From positions 1 through 64,000 of the forward strand of contig NZ_RFFJ01000007.1 in the NCBI RefSeq assembly GCF_003696235.1: a DNA stretch of 64,000 nt, in the 5' to 3' direction. This stretch comes from Streptomyces triticirhizae. GTDB taxonomy: Bacteria; Actinomycetota; Actinomycetes; Streptomycetales; Streptomycetaceae. Of this stretch, positions 27,194 through 34,271 are shown piece by piece. The position numbers were made by a program, and so were the translations under genes. The stretch's first letter is position 1. Each line of letters starts with the position of its first letter. The notes under the pieces are model-generated. The model was given only the letters and a program-made list of their open reading frames with translations, did no database searches and was not told the DNA's origin.

Positions 27194-27486
27194 CTAGACG
27201 AGTCGCACGCCGTCGTGCGCGCGGACGGCCGGCGGGTTGGCCCCGTCCAGGGCGTCCGTGACGCGGATCGCGTACGCCTCGTCGGCCAGCGCCGTGACCT
27301 CCTCGCGGGTGGCCCAGCGCAGTTCGCTGGTCTCCTCCCCGGTCGTCGGCCGGCCACCGATGGCGGCACAGCGGAAGACGAGAGAGACGATCAGCCCGGT
27401 CATGTTCTTGTAGACGCCAGTCAGGGTCGCCGGCGCGGCGATCTTCACACCGGTCTCTTCGAGGACTTCGCGCTCCAGGCCGAGGC
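27194..27486 (-). pseudogene. 3' fragment of a NUDIX hydrolase
   Basis: The frame retains REVLEETGVK, the second half of a NUDIX box, and downstream TGVYKNMTGLIVSLVFRCAA, TSELRWATREEVTALADEAY and a C-terminal HDGVRLV. The first half of the box and the N-terminal strand region are missing upstream of about 27486. There the sequence becomes the opposite-strand GntR fragment. It is not the parent of the intact NUDIX gene at 28158, which has a different sequence. Confidence 0.7.
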
Positions 27487-27489
27487 GGC

Positions 27490-27931
27490 CGGAAGCCGCC
27501 CCGAGGTGGACAACCTCCAGGTCAGGGAGGAACGCCCCACCCGCGACATCGCCACCCGACTCGGCGAGCCGCGCAAGGTGCTGGCGCGTAGGCGGCGTTA
27601 CCTCCTCGACGGGCGACCGGTCGAGTTCGCGGCCTCGTTCCTGCCGCTGGACATCGCCCGCGACACCCCCATCGCCCAACCCGACCCGGGCCCCGGCGGC
27701 ATCTACGCCCGACTCGAAGAACTCGGCCACCACCTCGACCACTTCGACGAAGAAGTACGCGCCCGAATGCCCACCCCCGCCGAGGTCAAGACCCTCCACC
27801 TCGCCACCGGCGTCCCCGTCATCCACCTCGTCCGCACCGCCTACGACACCGAAGGCCGCGCCGTCGAGGTCCGCGACACCGTGATGGCCGCCGACGCCTA
27901 CGTGCTGGCCTACCAACTCCCCGCCGAATGA
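27490..27931 (+). pseudogene. GntR/UTRA-domain regulator fragment (effector domain only)
   Basis: From about 27531 the frame encodes PTRDIATRLGEPRKVLARRR, PGPGGIYARLEELGHHLDHF, GVPVIHLVRTAYDTEGRAVE and a VMAADAYVLAYQLPAE end. This is a HutC-type UTRA domain. The winged-helix DNA-binding half is absent and is replaced by antisense NUDIX sequence, so it cannot bind DNA in the usual way. KorSA-type regulators of this family control transfer genes of actinobacterial integrative elements, which fits the island setting. Confidence 0.65.
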
Positions 27932-27993
27932 AGGGGATTCTGCCGCGCATTCCGCCCGGCCGGCGCTCCGGCCGGGCGCTCGCCCACCCCCGC

Positions 27994-28026
27994 GCGCGCA
28001 GCGCGAAAGCGGGGGCGCGGGCCTGG
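27994..28026. repeat. 33-bp repeat with AGCGCGAAAGCGGGGGCGCG core, copy 1
   Basis: It is identical in 32 of 33 positions to 33098-33130. This copy abuts the broken end of the Cys-rich relic at 28023. The other lies just upstream of the broken PIN gene. Confidence 0.7.
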
Positions 28027-28157
28027 CACAACCGCGCATCCGTCGTGCAACGTTGGCGATGGGAGTGGGGGACTCGGAAGTCGGGCTTGCCGGCGCCGGG
28101 TGCCGGGCGGACACGGCCCCACTGCACGCCGTGGGTGTCGCGGTCGGCTGCTGCCCC
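28023..28157 (-). pseudogene. Internal fragment of the Cys-rich hypothetical family
   Basis: The codons read AAADRDTHGVQWGRVRPAPG and AGKPDFRVPHSHRQR, then a degenerate RLCQ. They align with DRDTHGVLWGRVRQAPGTGK and PNFQALHPNRQR in the relic at 45282-45647. The fragment begins directly after, and in frame with, the stop codon of the NUDIX gene, and ends at the 33-bp repeat. Confidence 0.6.
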
Positions 28158-28619
28158 CTACTCGGCTTCCTGTCTCCAGGTTGCCAGCACGGTCCGTACG
28201 GCGCTGGATACCTGCTCCTGTTCCGTGCGGTCGGCCCACAGGTGTGCGTCGTGTTCGGTGAGTTTGACCGTGTCACTCTCGTGGGTGACGCGGGCGGTGA
28301 AGTTGAACTGGCGGGTTCTCATGCCGCTCCTGGAGAGGTAGTCGAAGGAGCCGAGGTAGGTTCCGATCCCGGTGACCGTGAGGCCGGTCTCCTCGGCGAC
28401 TTCCCGGTGGAGCGCTTCGGTCAAAGTTTCACCCGCGTCGACGCCGCCGGAGGGAAGCTCCCACAGGCCGCCGAGGTAGTCGTCGGCGGCGCGGTGCAGC
28501 AGCAGGACCCTGCCTTCCGCGTTGGGGATGACGGCGCCTACGACGTGCTTGGTGATGCCGTCGGCGTCGGCGGCACGGATGAGGTAGCCCAGGAGGGCGG
28601 CGTCGACGTGTGCGTTCAC
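28158..28619 (-). CDS. NUDIX hydrolase
   Basis: The 153-residue protein contains a complete NUDIX box: GGVDAGETLTEALHREVAEE followed by TGL. KHVVGAVIPNAEGRVLLLHR and a LGGLWELPSG entry precede the box. NUDIX enzymes cleave nucleoside diphosphates linked to another moiety, such as NDP-sugars, ADP-ribose or oxidised nucleotides. GTG 28619 overlaps the stop of the aminotransferase by four bases (GTGA), so translation should be coupled. As the last gene of a three-gene operon it may act on a sugar or cyclitol nucleotide intermediate. This is inference. Confidence 0.88.
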   Translation of the reverse strand: MNAHVDAALLGYLIRAADADGITKHVVGAVIPNAEGRVLLLHRAADDYLGGLWELPSGGVDAGETLTEALHREVAEETGLTVTGIGTYLGSFDYLSRSGMRTRQFNFTARVTHESDTVKLTEHDAHLWADRTEQEQVSSAVRTVLATWRQEAE

Positions 28620-29872
28620 TTCACGAGTTCCCTGTGGTGTTCGGCGACCTTGATGATGGCCGTGGTGTACGCGTCGGCGAGTGGGACGTCCCGATCGCGG
28701 TGCCACACCGGGAGTTTCACCGTGCTGCCGTGCAGGCGTCGGGCGGTGGTGAAGCTGTCGGCGCCGGGGCCCGGATAGTCAGCGTAGCCGGGCAGGAGTG
28801 CCCCCGGGGTGTGGAACAGCGGGTGATCACCGAGGGCGCGGGTCGAGCCGGGAAGGTCGATCTCGCTGGCGCCCTCGGCGTGGACGGCTTCGAGGAACCG
28901 CCCGACGGGCAGGCCGGCGAGTTGGTTCGGCCGGTAGCGCAGGGGCAACGCGTACCAGGCCGGACGGGCCTGGGACGGCAGGCGGGGCACTTCGATGCCC
29001 GGCACTCCGTGAAGAGCCCTTCGCATTCGGGCGGCGACGGTCTCTCGTCCGGCCAGATAGCCCACCAGACGCGGAAGTTGCGCGTTGGCCAGTGCGGCTG
29101 CCAACGGATGGACGCGGAGCTTCAGCCCCATGCCGGTGATCGCGTATGGGGCGAGGTCGTGGTCGGCGGGGATCTCACGGCGGCACCGCTTGTTGTACTG
29201 GCCGTGCAGCAGCACGCGGTAGTACAGCTCGGTGTCGTCGGTGGCGACGAATCCGCCCTCCCCGGCGGACAACGGCTTGGGTCCGTTCAGGCTGAAGGCC
29301 GCCGCGCGACCGAAGGTGCCGACCCGCTGCCCGCGCCAGGTGGCACCGTGGGCGTGGGAGCCGTCCTCCAGCAGCATCAGGTTGTGCCGGGTGCTGAAGG
29401 CGGTGAGGGCGTCCATGTTCTCGGGCACGCCCCACAGGTGCACGGCGACGACCGCCTTCGTCCGCGCCGTGATGCGGCGGATGGCGTCGGCGAGGTCGAG
29501 CTGCCCGTGCTCGTCGACATCGGCGAGCACGGGACGGGCGCCGAGGTGGAAGAGCGGAGTGGCCGTGGCATGGAACGTCAGTGCCGGCACGATCACCTCG
29601 TCGCCCGGGCCGATGCCGGCTGCGGCGTACATCGAGTGCAGGGCGGCCGTCCCGGTGCACGTGGTGACGACGTGGCGAACGCCGAAGAAGGACGCCAGGG
29701 AATCTTCCAGGTCGGCGACGACGCCCGAGCGTTCGGGGATGGACACTGCGGAGATCAGCTGGCCGGTGACCGCCTCGACGTCGCGGTTCTCGATCGGGGG
29801 CCAGACGAAGTGGGGGCGAGGGGCGTCGATGACGGACGGGCCGCCGAAGAGCGCGAGGGGCGAGGTGGTCAC
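28616..29872 (-). CDS. DegT/DnrJ/EryC1/StrS-family PLP aminotransferase
   Basis: The 418-residue enzyme has the family layout: SPLALFGGPSVID, VVTTCTGTAALHSMYAAAGI, GDEVIVPALTFHATATPLFH, LLEDGSHAHGATW with the PLP-ring Asp, and FSLNGPKPLSAGEGG with the PLP lysine Lys199. Such enzymes aminate keto-sugars, scyllo-inosose or aminoDHQ in sugar, aminocyclitol and AHBA pathways. GTG 29872 overlaps the upstream gene stop as GTGA. The pairing with a Gfo/Idh/MocA dehydrogenase suggests oxidation of a hydroxyl and then transamination of the resulting ketone, giving an amino sugar or aminocyclitol. Confidence 0.92.
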   Translation of the reverse strand: MTTSPLALFGGPSVIDAPRPHFVWPPIENRDVEAVTGQLISAVSIPERSGVVADLEDSLASFFGVRHVVTTCTGTAALHSMYAAAGIGPGDEVIVPALTFHATATPLFHLGARPVLADVDEHGQLDLADAIRRITARTKAVVAVHLWGVPENMDALTAFSTRHNLMLLEDGSHAHGATWRGQRVGTFGRAAAFSLNGPKPLSAGEGGFVATDDTELYYRVLLHGQYNKRCRREIPADHDLAPYAITGMGLKLRVHPLAAALANAQLPRLVGYLAGRETVAARMRRALHGVPGIEVPRLPSQARPAWYALPLRYRPNQLAGLPVGRFLEAVHAEGASEIDLPGSTRALGDHPLFHTPGALLPGYADYPGPGADSFTTARRLHGSTVKLPVWHRDRDVPLADAYTTAIIKVAEHHRELVK

Positions 29873-30870
29873 AGCAGGAACTCCTTCGGGTCGGAGGGGG
29901 TGAGGGTGGTCCGGGAGGCGTAGGCGGCGGCCAGGAACGCGGCGTGTGCCGCGTGGGCACTGGGACCGGAGGGGTTGGCCCGTTCGCCGTCGAGGACGCG
30001 GCAGAAGCAGTCGATCTGCGCGGTCGCGGCGGAGGGCCAGGCCGGTTCACGGGTCAGGGACTCGACCAACCGTCCGTCCGGGGTGAGGCGCCGTACCCGT
30101 CCTCGCTCGATCACGACCGCGCCACGGGGGCCGGTCACCGTCAGTTGTTCGGTCTTCGGTCCGGCGGAGCGAGAGACAAGCAGGGAGCCGTACAGGCCGA
30201 AGTCGTAGGCGAGGTGGACCAGCGCGGTGTCCTCGGCGTCGTAGTCGGCGTCGGGGTGCGCGGCGGTGGATGTGTCGGCCAGGATGCGGTCGGGCAGGCC
30301 GAGGTACCAGATGAGCAGGTCGATGAGGTGATAGCCCATGTCCATCAGGGCGCCGCCGCCGGCCATCGAGGCCCGGCCGCGCCAGCCAGCGGCCGGGTCG
30401 GGGCAGTGGAAGGTGTAGCGGCCCTCGACGAGGTACGGCCGTCCAATCTGTTCCAGAAGCTGCACCGCCGCCGTGTAGACGGGGTGGAAGCGGCGCTGGA
30501 CGGTGACCATCAGTTCGATGCCGGCCCGGTCGCACAGTGCCACCAGTTCGGCGGCCTCGGCCGGGGTGGTCGCGAACGGCTTCTCCTTCATCACGTGCAC
30601 CCCGGCCGCCGCGCAGGCCCCGATGACCTCGCGGCCGGCGTGGTGCGGGACCGCGACGATGGCGAAGTCCGGCCGCACGCCCTCCAGCAGGGCGCGGATG
30701 TCGGTGAAACCCGGCACGTGGTGCTGCCGCGCCTGGGCGGCGACCCTGCCGGAGTCGGTGTCACACACCGCGACGAGTTGGGCGAACTGGGAGTCGGCCA
30801 GCCCCGGCACGTGGTCCTCCAGGGCCTGGTGGCCGAGCCCGATGACGGCTGCTTTCTTGCGTACGCTCAT
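29869..30870 (-). CDS. Gfo/Idh/MocA-family oxidoreductase
   Basis: The 333-residue enzyme starts with a Rossmann motif (AAVIGLGHQALEDHVPGLAD). The hallmark HVMKEKPFATTPAEA carries the EKP triad Lys near residue 97. The C-terminal sheet includes GGGALMDMGYHLIDLLIWYL, with Asp and His of the catalytic site. Substrates in this family are sugars, inositols or sugar nucleotides with NAD(P). It is the first gene of the operon with the DegT aminotransferase and NUDIX hydrolase and is divergent from the XRE regulator. A palindromic motif lies between them. Confidence 0.9.
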   Translation of the reverse strand: MSVRKKAAVIGLGHQALEDHVPGLADSQFAQLVAVCDTDSGRVAAQARQHHVPGFTDIRALLEGVRPDFAIVAVPHHAGREVIGACAAAGVHVMKEKPFATTPAEAAELVALCDRAGIELMVTVQRRFHPVYTAAVQLLEQIGRPYLVEGRYTFHCPDPAAGWRGRASMAGGGALMDMGYHLIDLLIWYLGLPDRILADTSTAAHPDADYDAEDTALVHLAYDFGLYGSLLVSRSAGPKTEQLTVTGPRGAVVIERGRVRRLTPDGRLVESLTREPAWPSAATAQIDCFCRVLDGERANPSGPSAHAAHAAFLAAAYASRTTLTPSDPKEFLL

Positions 30871-30979
30871 TGGCGTTCACGCCCCTCGGTGACAGCACGT
30901 CGGCCCGCCTGCTGCGGGCCTCGACATTCTCCAGAGCACCGCACCCGACCCGGCAGCGGCAGAGGCGCTGCCGTCGGCC

Positions 30980-31009
30980 GCAAGACCGTTTGCATCTGGT
31001 GCAAGACCG
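30980..31009. promoter_or_regulatory. Candidate operator of the XRE regulator
   Basis: The inverted repeat TTGCATCTGGTGCAA (30990-31004) is flanked by direct repeats GCAAGACCG at 30980-30988 and 31001-31009, 21 bases apart (two helical turns). It lies in the 205-base divergent promoter between the Gfo/Idh/MocA gene and the XRE gene. I recall similar TTGCA-N5-TGCAA motifs in front of other Streptomyces XRE genes; this is unverified. Confidence 0.55.
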
Positions 31010-31075
31010 CTGCCGCCGTCCGGCCGGCCGCTCTACGCTGGGCGGGTGTCACCTCGGCAGTCAGCGGGGGCGTGG

Positions 31076-32458
31076 ATGCCATTCAGCAAGGCGCATGATC
31101 GATCCGAACGGCCTGGGACATTCGGCGAGTTGATTCGCAGCAGACGCCAGGCTCGGGGCTGGACGCTCGCTGATCTCGGTGACCGGACCGGCTACTCCTC
31201 CTCTCAGATCTCCCGGTACGAGCGGGGCCTCTCGTCGCTGTCGGACGTCGCCGTGCTCAGACGCTTCGCTGATGTGCTCGACATCCCGCCCAAGGAGTTC
31301 GGGCTCACCGCGACTGCGCCTCCGGCGACGATCCGACACGGATACCCCGTCGCCTCCGGTCTCGCCTACCCGCGCCTTCCTGGCCCTAGGCTGGGACGAA
31401 CCCGGTGGGAGGAGGGTGACGACCCAGTGCGGCGACGAAAGTTCCTGACTCTCTCAGCTGCGGCGACCGCCGGTGTTCCGCTCTCCGCATCGGCGTCAGC
31501 AGCGGCTCAGGACGTCCCCGTAGGACAGCTCCTCGTCGTTCGGCTACGGGACGCGATGCTCGGCATCGGCCAGGACGGCAAGCTGCCGGCCCCGGAGCAG
31601 TTGCCCGTCGAACTCGCCCGCGTACACGCCGACTTCCATACCTGCCACTATGCCGATCTCGTCGTCCGTCTGCCCCGCCTGATCCGCGCCGGACACGCAC
31701 TCGGGCCCGCCGACGCGGGAGACCACCTCGACCTACTCGGGCAGACCTACCTCCTCGCGACCCGTATGCTCGTCAAGCTCGACGAGCAGCAACTCGGCTG
31801 GATGGCGGCCGATCGCGCACGCCAGGCCGCCGAAGCCTCCGGACGCCCCCTCGCCGTGGCGGAAGCCGCCCGCAATCTGGCCGTGCTCGCCCGTCGCGCC
31901 GGCTGGGAGGAACAGGCGCTGTCGATCGCGCTCAACGCCGCCGACGACCCGGCTCTTCGCGCGTCCCGCAGTGGCGCCGCCGAACGCGGCCTGCTGATCC
32001 AGTCAGCCGCGTACAGCGCCGCGCGACGCGGGGACCGGGAGGGGATGCGGGAGCTGACGGACGAAGCGGCCGCCATCGCGGCCGACCTCGGCGGCACCAC
32101 CGCGCTGCGTGATCACGGCGGCGGCTTCAGCCCCGCCACCGTCCAACTCCACCGAATCTCCGCCGAGTCCTCCACCGGCGACCCCTCCGCAGCCCTGGCC
32201 GCCGCCCGTGCGCTGCCGGTACAGAGCCTGCCCAGCGTGGAACGCCGGGCGCGCTACCACACGGACGTAGCGGTCGCCTTGGCCCAACGCGGACGTCGGG
32301 ACGAATGCGTGCGCTCCCTCCTCGCCGCCGAACACCAAGCGCCCCAGGAAACGCGCTCCCGCCCTGCGGTGCGGTCCCTCATCGCAGGGCTCCTGCTGTC
32401 CGGCCGCACCGCACCTGAACTCCGCGCCCTCGCCGCCCGCGCCGGCGCCCTTCCGTAG
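31076..32458 (+). CDS. XRE-type regulator with internal Tat-like motif and TPR-like C-terminal domain
   Basis: The 460-residue protein has an HTH at about 15-70 (GELIRSRRQARGWTLADLGD, SSSQISRYERGLSSLSDV). A linker then contains RRRKFLTLSAAATAGVPL near residue 119, which looks like a twin-arginine signal sequence although it follows a cytoplasmic DNA-binding domain. The rest is alpha-helical (QLGWMAADRARQAAEASGRP, AEAARNLAVLARRAGWEEQA, ARYHTDVAVALAQRGRRDEC), as in TPR-containing Streptomyces regulators. I chose ATG 31076, after GGGGG; GTG 31046 is possible. It is likely autoregulated and controls the divergent Gfo/Idh/MocA-DegT-NUDIX operon. Confidence 0.87.
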   Translation: MPFSKAHDRSERPGTFGELIRSRRQARGWTLADLGDRTGYSSSQISRYERGLSSLSDVAVLRRFADVLDIPPKEFGLTATAPPATIRHGYPVASGLAYPRLPGPRLGRTRWEEGDDPVRRRKFLTLSAAATAGVPLSASASAAAQDVPVGQLLVVRLRDAMLGIGQDGKLPAPEQLPVELARVHADFHTCHYADLVVRLPRLIRAGHALGPADAGDHLDLLGQTYLLATRMLVKLDEQQLGWMAADRARQAAEASGRPLAVAEAARNLAVLARRAGWEEQALSIALNAADDPALRASRSGAAERGLLIQSAAYSAARRGDREGMRELTDEAAAIAADLGGTTALRDHGGGFSPATVQLHRISAESSTGDPSAALAAARALPVQSLPSVERRARYHTDVAVALAQRGRRDECVRSLLAAEHQAPQETRSRPAVRSLIAGLLLSGRTAPELRALAARAGALP

Positions 32459-32469
32459 CCGTTCTCGAC

Positions 32470-32649
32470 CTGGCCGGCGCTGACGCCGAGTTGGCGACCG
32501 AGCTTGAGGTGCTGGCGGCGGAGAACCTCAAGCGGGTGCGCCGCCCCGACCCGACCGAGGACTTCACGGCGCCGCCGGGCACGGACCGGCTGCTGGGTTT
32601 CGTGGAGACCAAGACGGTCTGGCACCCGACGGGCGTCTGAACGGGGCGG
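32470..32649 (+). repeat. Direct repeat, right copy (orphan 3' end of the short ALDH gene)
   Basis: This orphan copy of 26156-26335 carries 56 codons of the ALDH-like gene and its stop (32640), without start or promoter. It begins only 11 bases after the XRE stop and ends next to the broken PIN gene. Confidence 0.95.
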
Positions 32650-32653
32650 GGTC

Positions 32654-33048
32654 TCAGGGGTGTTCCGCGCCGATGACCTCGATCGCGCAGCGGCTTCTGG
32701 ATGCCCCGCCTGATTCTGGCGTCCACGGTGACGAAGGGGATGCCGAGGGTCTCGGCGAGGGCGACATAGGTGGCGTCGTGGGCGGACACGTTGGCGTGAA
32801 GGACCCGGACACGCGGCAGCAGGGGGCATGGCTTCGTGCCGGCTGATACGCAGGGCGCCGTACGTCCTGAGGTGCTCGTCCAGCTGACCCGTGTCGAGCT
32901 TCGGGATTCCGTTCCTTGTGCCGCGTGCCATGCCCAGGAGCGCGGACGCGACTTCGGTGTCCAGCAGGTGGGGAGCGTGCAGGACGTCTTCCCGGGCGAC
33001 ACGGGCGCGGATCTCCCGGCCGATGGCCCCACCGTCGACCAGGAACAT
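32654..33048 (-). pseudogene. Broken PIN-domain (VapC-like) toxin gene
   Basis: From ATG 33048 the frame reads MFLVDGGAIGREIRARV and LLDTEVASALLGMARG, then breaks after ISRHEAMP. A second frame carries LLPRVRVLHANVSAHDATYV and ALAETLGIPFVTVDARIRR, the C-terminal PIN acidic cluster. The true end CAIEVIGAEHP is in a third frame, with its stop at 32654. Two frameshifts make it inactive. No antitoxin gene is visible upstream. Confidence 0.7.
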
Positions 33049-33067
33049 GACGACGGCGGCGCCCCGC

Positions 33068-33097
33068 GCACCCGCGCCCGCACCCGCACCCGCGCCC
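33068..33097. repeat. CGCACC/CGCGCC hexamer tract
   Basis: A short low-complexity run of CGCACC and CGCGCC units sits upstream of the broken PIN gene. The 33-bp repeat copy at 33098-33130 follows. The remainder to 33268 is a pyrimidine-rich tract with no gene. Confidence 0.6.
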
Positions 33098-33130
33098 GCG
33101 CGCAGCGCGAAAGCGGGGGCGCGAGCCTGG
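33098..33130. repeat. 33-bp repeat, copy 2
   Basis: 32 of 33 positions match 27994-28026. It lies between the broken PIN gene and the sigQ terminus. Confidence 0.7.
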
Positions 33131-33268
33131 CCAGACCCCCCGGCCGACCGGACTCGCGCCCCCGCGTTCCCCCGTGCTCCCCTCCGGGCGCTCCCCACGC
33201 CCCTCGGTTCCCCGTTTCCCCGATTCCCCCGTGATCCCCCGTTTCCCCCCGCCTTCGGCGGCCAGCCG

Positions 33269-33994
33269 CTACGCGACCAGTTCGCCGAAGGACTCCTCCT
33301 GGCCCTGCCCCAGGCTCAGGACCCGGTCCTCGCGCAGCCGGCGCAGGGTGCGCCAGATGCTGCTCTTCACGGTGCCGACGCTGATGTTCAGCGTCTCCGC
33401 GATCTCCGGGTCCGTCTGCCCCTCGTAGTAGCGGAGCACCAGCATGGTGCGCTGCTGCTCGGGCAGCCGGGCCAGCGCCTGCCAGAGCACCGTGCGCAGC
33501 TCCGTGCCGCGCATGGGCTCCTGCTCGCCGGGCGCCTCCGGCAGCTCCTCGGTCGGGTACTCGTTGAGCTTCCGCCGCCGCCAGGCGCTGATGTGCAGAT
33601 TGGTCATGGTGCGACGCAGATACCCGCCGACGGCGGCCTTGTCGCTGATCCGGTCCCAGGCGCGGTACGTGGAGAGCAACGCGCTCTGGAGCAGGTCCTC
33701 CGCCTCGTGCCGGTCCCCCGTGAGGTGGTAGGCCGTGGCGTACAGGGAGGCGCGGCGCTCGCGCACATAGGCGGTGAACTCCGCCTCCGTGGCCCCCTCG
33801 CGCCGCGCGCCCCCCGCACAACCCCCCGTGACGCCCACCGCGCTGAGATGCGACGGACGCTGGTGCCCGGTGCCGCGACGACCCCCATGCCGATGCGCGA
33901 CACCGGACCTCTCCCCGTGCCGGACGGGAACCATCGAGGCGGTGGCGTGCGTGTCATTCACCGCCGAGCCGGTGGTGTGGAACGTGACGCTCAT
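33269..33994 (-). CDS. sigQ: SigE-family ECF sigma factor, SigQ type
   Basis: The 241-residue protein has sigma-70 region 2 (TAYHLTGDRHEAEDLLQSAL, RAWDRISDKAAVGGYLRRTM) and region 4 (LPEQQRTMLVLRYYEGQTDP, LNISVGTVKSSIWRTLRRLR) separated by a short linker. The first 60 residues are unstructured and histidine/arginine-rich. ATG 33994 follows GGGGGAAG. It lies divergent to the afsQ1-afsQ2 two-component genes, exactly as sigQ does in S. coelicolor, where SigQ opposes AfsQ1/Q2 in antibiotic control. An AfsQ1 box lies in the shared promoter region. Confidence 0.9.
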   Translation of the reverse strand: MSVTFHTTGSAVNDTHATASMVPVRHGERSGVAHRHGGRRGTGHQRPSHLSAVGVTGGCAGGARREGATEAEFTAYVRERRASLYATAYHLTGDRHEAEDLLQSALLSTYRAWDRISDKAAVGGYLRRTMTNLHISAWRRRKLNEYPTEELPEAPGEQEPMRGTELRTVLWQALARLPEQQRTMLVLRYYEGQTDPEIAETLNISVGTVKSSIWRTLRRLREDRVLSLGQGQEESFGELVA

Positions 33995-34087
33995 CCGCTT
34001 CCCCCATCGTGAAGGTCGTCCTGTGCCGGTCCGAGGTCCGATGCGAAATACCTTGCCGGGCCAGTTTCATGACCGGGTCCCCCAACT

Positions 34088-34103
34088 GTCACAGCGGTGT
34101 CAC
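34088..34103. promoter_or_regulatory. AfsQ1 binding box
   Basis: GTCAC-N6-GTCAC fits the published AfsQ1 consensus GTnAC-N6-GTnAC exactly. An imperfect second box (GTTAC-N6-GTCGC) is at 34124-34139. Both are in the sigQ/afsQ1 divergent promoter. Confidence 0.7.
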
Positions 34104-34271
34104 AGCGCCGACGGCCGCGCACGGTTACCCACGAGTCGCCCCCGCCACAAGGGAGTTGAGCGTTCAACGACCCACCCGACCGGCACGCGGGGGCCGCCGC
34201 CAGCGCGCGCTGAGCCTGTGGGCCAGACCTCAGATACGGGCGGTCGAACTCCGTACGGTTCATGGGCCACA

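Noticed and set aside
27143..27931. A single 262-residue plus-strand gene
   Set aside because: The first half is antisense to recognisable NUDIX sequence and only the second half matches a known domain, so it is a chimera of two fragments.
26340..32465. Integrase, excisionase or transposase within the repeat-bracketed island
   Set aside because: No frame on either strand shows tyrosine or serine recombinase or transposase motifs. The mechanism of insertion therefore remains open.
33131..33268. Coding sequence in the pyrimidine-rich tract before the sigQ end
   Set aside because: The tract is a low-complexity run of CCCCGTTT-like units with no start, ribosome site or protein-like composition.
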